From: Mya arenaria
Taxonomy: Eukaryota; Mollusca; Bivalvia; Myida; Myidae
Direction of reading: 5' to 3'
Assembly (NCBI RefSeq): GCF_026914265.1
Contig: NC_069130.1
Span: 46,924,556 to 46,988,555 of the forward strand
DNA: 64,000 nucleotides
The position numbers were made by a program, and so were the translations under genes. Of this stretch, positions 59,986-64,000 are shown one piece after another (position 1 is the stretch's first letter; each line of letters begins with the position of its first letter). The notes beneath the pieces were generated by a model. It was given only the letters and a program-made list of their open reading frames with translations. It was not told the DNA's origin and did not search any database.

Positions 59986-62900
59986 AGCTACATATGATTT
60001 TAGCAAGGTACAAATTCTGAAAATTGATATCCCAATGTCCGTTTTGATCAGTCTGGTCCCTCGAGAGATTGTTTTGAAACTTACCATAGGGAGGTAGATC
60101 TAGGGTTTCTCGACCCTTAAAGTCACGCAAATCACTTCGATCCGAGTAAACTTCCCGCTTTGTGGTAGATTTGTCATATTTGACTAACTCCTTTTTTATT
60201 AAACTAGACCCTCGATCAGATAAAGTAATGGCTGTGGTCATGCTTGAAGGTCAATATAACTTGACCATGACAACATTCGTGACCTTGACCAACTTCCATA
60301 TTTATGTTAAATATCCCACGTTAAAAAAAAATCAGACTTCGATCCAAGTGTATATTTTGTACTAACTAAATTCTGCTGGTTGGAAATGTGTTCACCTATA
60401 AGGTTTGCACTGTTCAAATATGGCCATTTTGATCTCAAGACTTGTGGACGGACGCACACTCTTGATCCGTGTCATCTCAGGTGCCGCCGCTTTAAAATAT
60501 TGAGAAAAAGGTGTTTTTTACGTCTTGTGTCGGTATAATTGACATACACGGCAAAGTCCCGATAACGGTTTTTAACTTTTATGGCCAATTTGAGGGATAA
60601 GCACACGAATTAAATGGGCTAAAGTATGGTCTTACAAGATGCTTCGAATGGTAGATTGCTAAAAGTCGTGAACACCCGGATCGTGCAGAAAAGGTTCAAG
60701 AGCGGGTTCTAAAACCTGGCCAATAAACGGGGGAATGGGCATTTTGGAAATGTATCGTTTAACTCATAAACAAGTTTAAGGCTAATCAGTCATATGCTAT
60801 CGGAATGGTTACAGCAATAACAACTGAGTGAGGGCTATCCGCTTTTCCTAGGCACCAGCTAAAGAGTAGAAACGGTTTAAACCGATGTACCATCTCGGTG
60901 CGTATTCAAGAGCGGTTAAGAACACATTGGACAAAAGATGAAAGCCCAAATAGCCTTAAATGCTATAATATTTGGCATTTTCTCTGAGAAAAAACAACAT
61001 CATGTTACAAAAACGTTCATGTCTGCTTAATTGAAGTGCGGTCGTCCGTCTGTACGAGTAAAATAGGCTTTCAACGCTGACTGCGGCTGGTGAAAACCCT
61101 TTTTTGTAATATTGTTCACTATTTTACACCTGGATTTGGACAAACTGCCAGGTCTTAATAGATATGATAATCCAATGCCGACAGAAAGGTCATTTGGACG
61201 CTAGAAAATCCGCCGTTATGGATTTTGCAGAAAAAAAGTGCAATGAGTTTTACCATGAATGCCACTTTCTCTTGGAGTAACAACTGCTACCGGGAACCGG
61301 GTTATACACATTTACCGGAAATTCTCTGTATTTTTCGGTGTCAAAAAAGATCATGAAAATCTGTTTTATTCTGTTCTGCTGGAAATTTCAATGAAAAAGT
61401 CTGTGGTCGGTCAAGCAAAGATTATACAAAGTATAATTCCACGTTAGATCGACCCTCAGCGTACTCGCATGATGAATTGGCCGACAGAATTATAAAATGA
61501 GGTTCTGTATACACAACTTTTCACAAAGTTACATTACATTACCTTATTTTTTAAATAAAATATTCTATTAGTCTATGATTTGCAAATTGTTATTTGTCAG
61601 TCAAATTTGTACCTATAAGTAAAAACGTTCGACTGCCAAATTCATGTAGCCATAGGTACAATATTGTTTTCTTACATTGAAACGGGGGTTTAAGTTGAAT
61701 GCCATTTAATCACTTTTATATATAAAGGCAGCAATTCGTATGCAGAAACTGTAGTGTCATTTCAGAAATTATGTCATCGACATTGTGTTTAAGCTCTGTG
61801 CTTACCTCTCTTCTTCTTTCAATAAAGTGTGTCACCAATTAATAGGTATCACTGCACTGTTTAATTGTCACTGAGGGGATTGAATTTCATAAAAATGGAA
61901 ATATTTTTTTGATATTGTCACTTTCTCAAACAATGAAATATCATATTCAAATGATATTCTCAAAATTCACTTCTTTCACAAGGTGAAACATCATGCAACA
62001 TGATATTGAAATAAACATTTTTCTTTTACTATATCCACAAAAAGATGGCTATAAAATGACTTAATGTACATTCTATATGAAAGTGATTTTATTAAGGATA
62101 TTGCACCGATGATATTGTGTCCCAGCCCTGTACATACTAAAGTTCAATATAATGCGAGAACAGGAAAATTTTCGAAAAATTATCTTTTATATGTGCACTG
62201 TTTGAGATGATCAGATATCTGTTTTATTTCATGGAAATATCTTTTTAAAGCATTGGAAAGCACTCGCTGTTATATACAATGTAGATATGAAAAAACCTCA
62301 TGGTATACCTTTTCAGGTTCAGTGGGAATCTAAATATGACTATAAAAATCCCTCAACTACTCAATGATCAGCCAAATTCAAACATACCGTAACATGTTCA
62401 GTATTTTATTCAATAATATAACATAGTACATTATAATAATTTTTCACAGGTCTATCTATGGCACAATGATGGTTAATGATTACAGAATAACCTAGAACTT
62501 AAAAAGAACATATAAAACAAGTTTGATGCTAAAATCACTAATGTTTCTCTTAAAGCTACACTCTCACAGATTTAATGTTTTTACAACTTAATGAAAGTTT
62601 CAAGTTACATAAAACATGAAAATCGATAGGAGATAAATGCAGTACTATAAATAAAATATGTATTAAAAATAATACATATTTTTAATACAAAGACACAAAT
62701 TAAAGAAAGCAGACTGTCAGGCCATGATAAAGATTTGTGGAGACATAACCTCAAAGGCATACAAAGACATAAGACTGTGAGATGCCTTGTTAGTACATTT
62801 CAATGATTAAGAATGGATCATTAGTTCCACTAACTCTGACAGAATTTACTTCATATCATCTAACTACTACATAAAATATCAGAGGTCAAATTCTTAGGCA

Positions 62901-64000
62901 ATACTAGCAAGTGCATACGTGCAAAGACACATAGATCATAATATATCCACATTAAACACATTTTTTAAAGATGCACTCTTACTCCCAAAAAGGTTTACCA
63001 CTACTAATACTATTGTTTTAATATTGTGAAAAGAATAATGAATGTTGAAAGCAATGGTTCTCATGAAGGATACCGATTTTGATTTGAAAGAAATGTGCAT
63101 AAAACATGGTGTATCTACCTTATGAGACTATTAAAGTAGATCACAGTAAATCTTTTAGCATTCATCAATCATTAAATATTTTTGCGTTTTCTGTTATTAA
63201 ATACAGGGTTACAAACTTGCTACCAGTAATAAATATGTTCCATCAATGCATTATTTAGTAAGTAGTTAAAGGTTTATCACTCAAAACATATGTTTGTTAT
63301 ACATATGTATGCATTGATTTTGAATAAGAGTGTCACTTTAACAATTAATTTGATTTAAAAATTACCTGACAAGAATTAGGAGCTTAAGAATATGGAATTT
63401 AAAAAAATAATAAAGCAATACTTTTCATAAAATTAAAAGGCAGCAACAACAGTCACAGTATGTTTTAGCATATGCTATTTAAAACAATCTCTCAATATGG
63501 TCCAACTCGTACCCTACACATAAAAAGTACAAGTTGTATTTAAAGATAAATTCATGGTAAGTAAACAGCTACAAATTTAAAAGAAGTGACACTCTTATTC
63601 AAATTAACATTTTCTGTTTTTTTTTAACAATGTATCTTCTTACATTATGATGTAATATGTGCTTGTCAAAAGCAATAGAAAAATCAATTTAAAAAGTAAA
63701 CAAGAATCGTGATGTGACAATAATTGTTTTGTTAAGGATTGGCAGAAGAAGTTCAGTTTCAACTGCTGTCTTCTATTTTTATAACAGTGACCTAGATCCT
63801 ATGCGCCCAAAACACAATCTCATGAAAGTTCTCAATAAACTCTTCCTATATATCAAGTTTGGTCACAGTATATCAACCATAACTTATGGTATTCAGTACC
63901 AAAAAGTAATATTTTTTTAGTAACAGTGACATTGACCCTAAGGGGCCCAAGGCATTCGAATGAAAGCTCTCCATTAACTTGTCATATATACCAAGTTTGG
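59986..64000 (-). repeat. Right arm of the large inverted repeat
   Basis: Reverse complement of 44800-48817, inner edge at AGCTACATATG (59986). It continues to the last base of the window, so its full length is unknown and at least 4,015 bp. Contains mirrored copies of the family C MITE (about 62967-63344) and the half family B MITE (about 62545-62610). Confidence 0.95.

Noticed and set aside
1-64000. CRISPR arrays, bacterial operons or ribosomal RNA genes
   Set aside because: Introns, AATAAA signals and LINEs show nuclear eukaryotic DNA. The tandem arrays lack CRISPR repeat-spacer structure, and no rRNA core sequence was seen.

Overview
This is a gene-poor, AT-rich, repeat-rich metazoan window with spliced genes. 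The repeat types (purine/pyrimidine-tract MITEs, TTAA-flanked palindromes, several non-LTR retrotransposon families, 'GACCTTGACC'-type tandem repeats) suggest a lophotrochozoan, most likely a bivalve mollusc. That species-level guess is inference; no database was searched.

Layout. 1-13380 is a nest of mobile elements. A 4.64 kb segment occurs twice (1-4640 and 5497-10136). Each copy holds a 1.7 kb foldback element with a clear 10-bp target duplication and the endonuclease part of a non-LTR retrotransposon on the minus strand. The second copy continues into the ORF1 remnants of that retrotransposon (to 12331). The whole block is bounded by a pair of ~75-bp inverted repeats (8173 and 13380). 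13539-20769 (+) is a complete eight-exon orthologue of ZMYND12 (MYND zinc finger plus TPR-type helical repeats, a ciliary/sperm-flagellum protein). Intron 3 holds decayed copies of exon 4, and intron 7 holds a minisatellite made of a tRNA-like sequence. 21.67-23.43 kb is a second large minisatellite. 23.7-32.43 kb holds three non-LTR retrotransposons: a 5'-truncated one on the minus strand, a nearly full-length one (ORF1, then ORF2 in the same frame behind a TAG, with one further TGA), and a fragment of a third. 32.4-44.8 kb holds MITEs, tandem repeats, a promoter-like cluster and a few small candidate exons.

44.8-64.0 kb is the most unusual part. Two nearly identical inverted arms of at least 4.0 kb (44800-48817 and 59986-64000, the latter running off the window) flank an 11.2 kb centre. 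The centre carries split exons for an SGNH-hydrolase-like domain (GDS, GSND and DGLH blocks), followed by a 957-codon exon. That exon has two SWIM-like Cys/His clusters and a C-terminal half resembling transposases of the Kyakuja-Dileera-Zisupton (KDZ) group. Either this is a large KDZ-type DNA transposon with very long terminal inverted repeats and an SGNH cargo, or it is a host gene derived from one. Three small exons outside the left arm join the SGNH exons in phase and lie downstream of a promoter-like cluster, which favours the second reading. I regard this locus as the best candidate for a little-described system here.

Limits. Exon models rest on splice consensus and reading phase only. 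Element family names rest on motifs seen by eye. Boundaries given as approximate are so.
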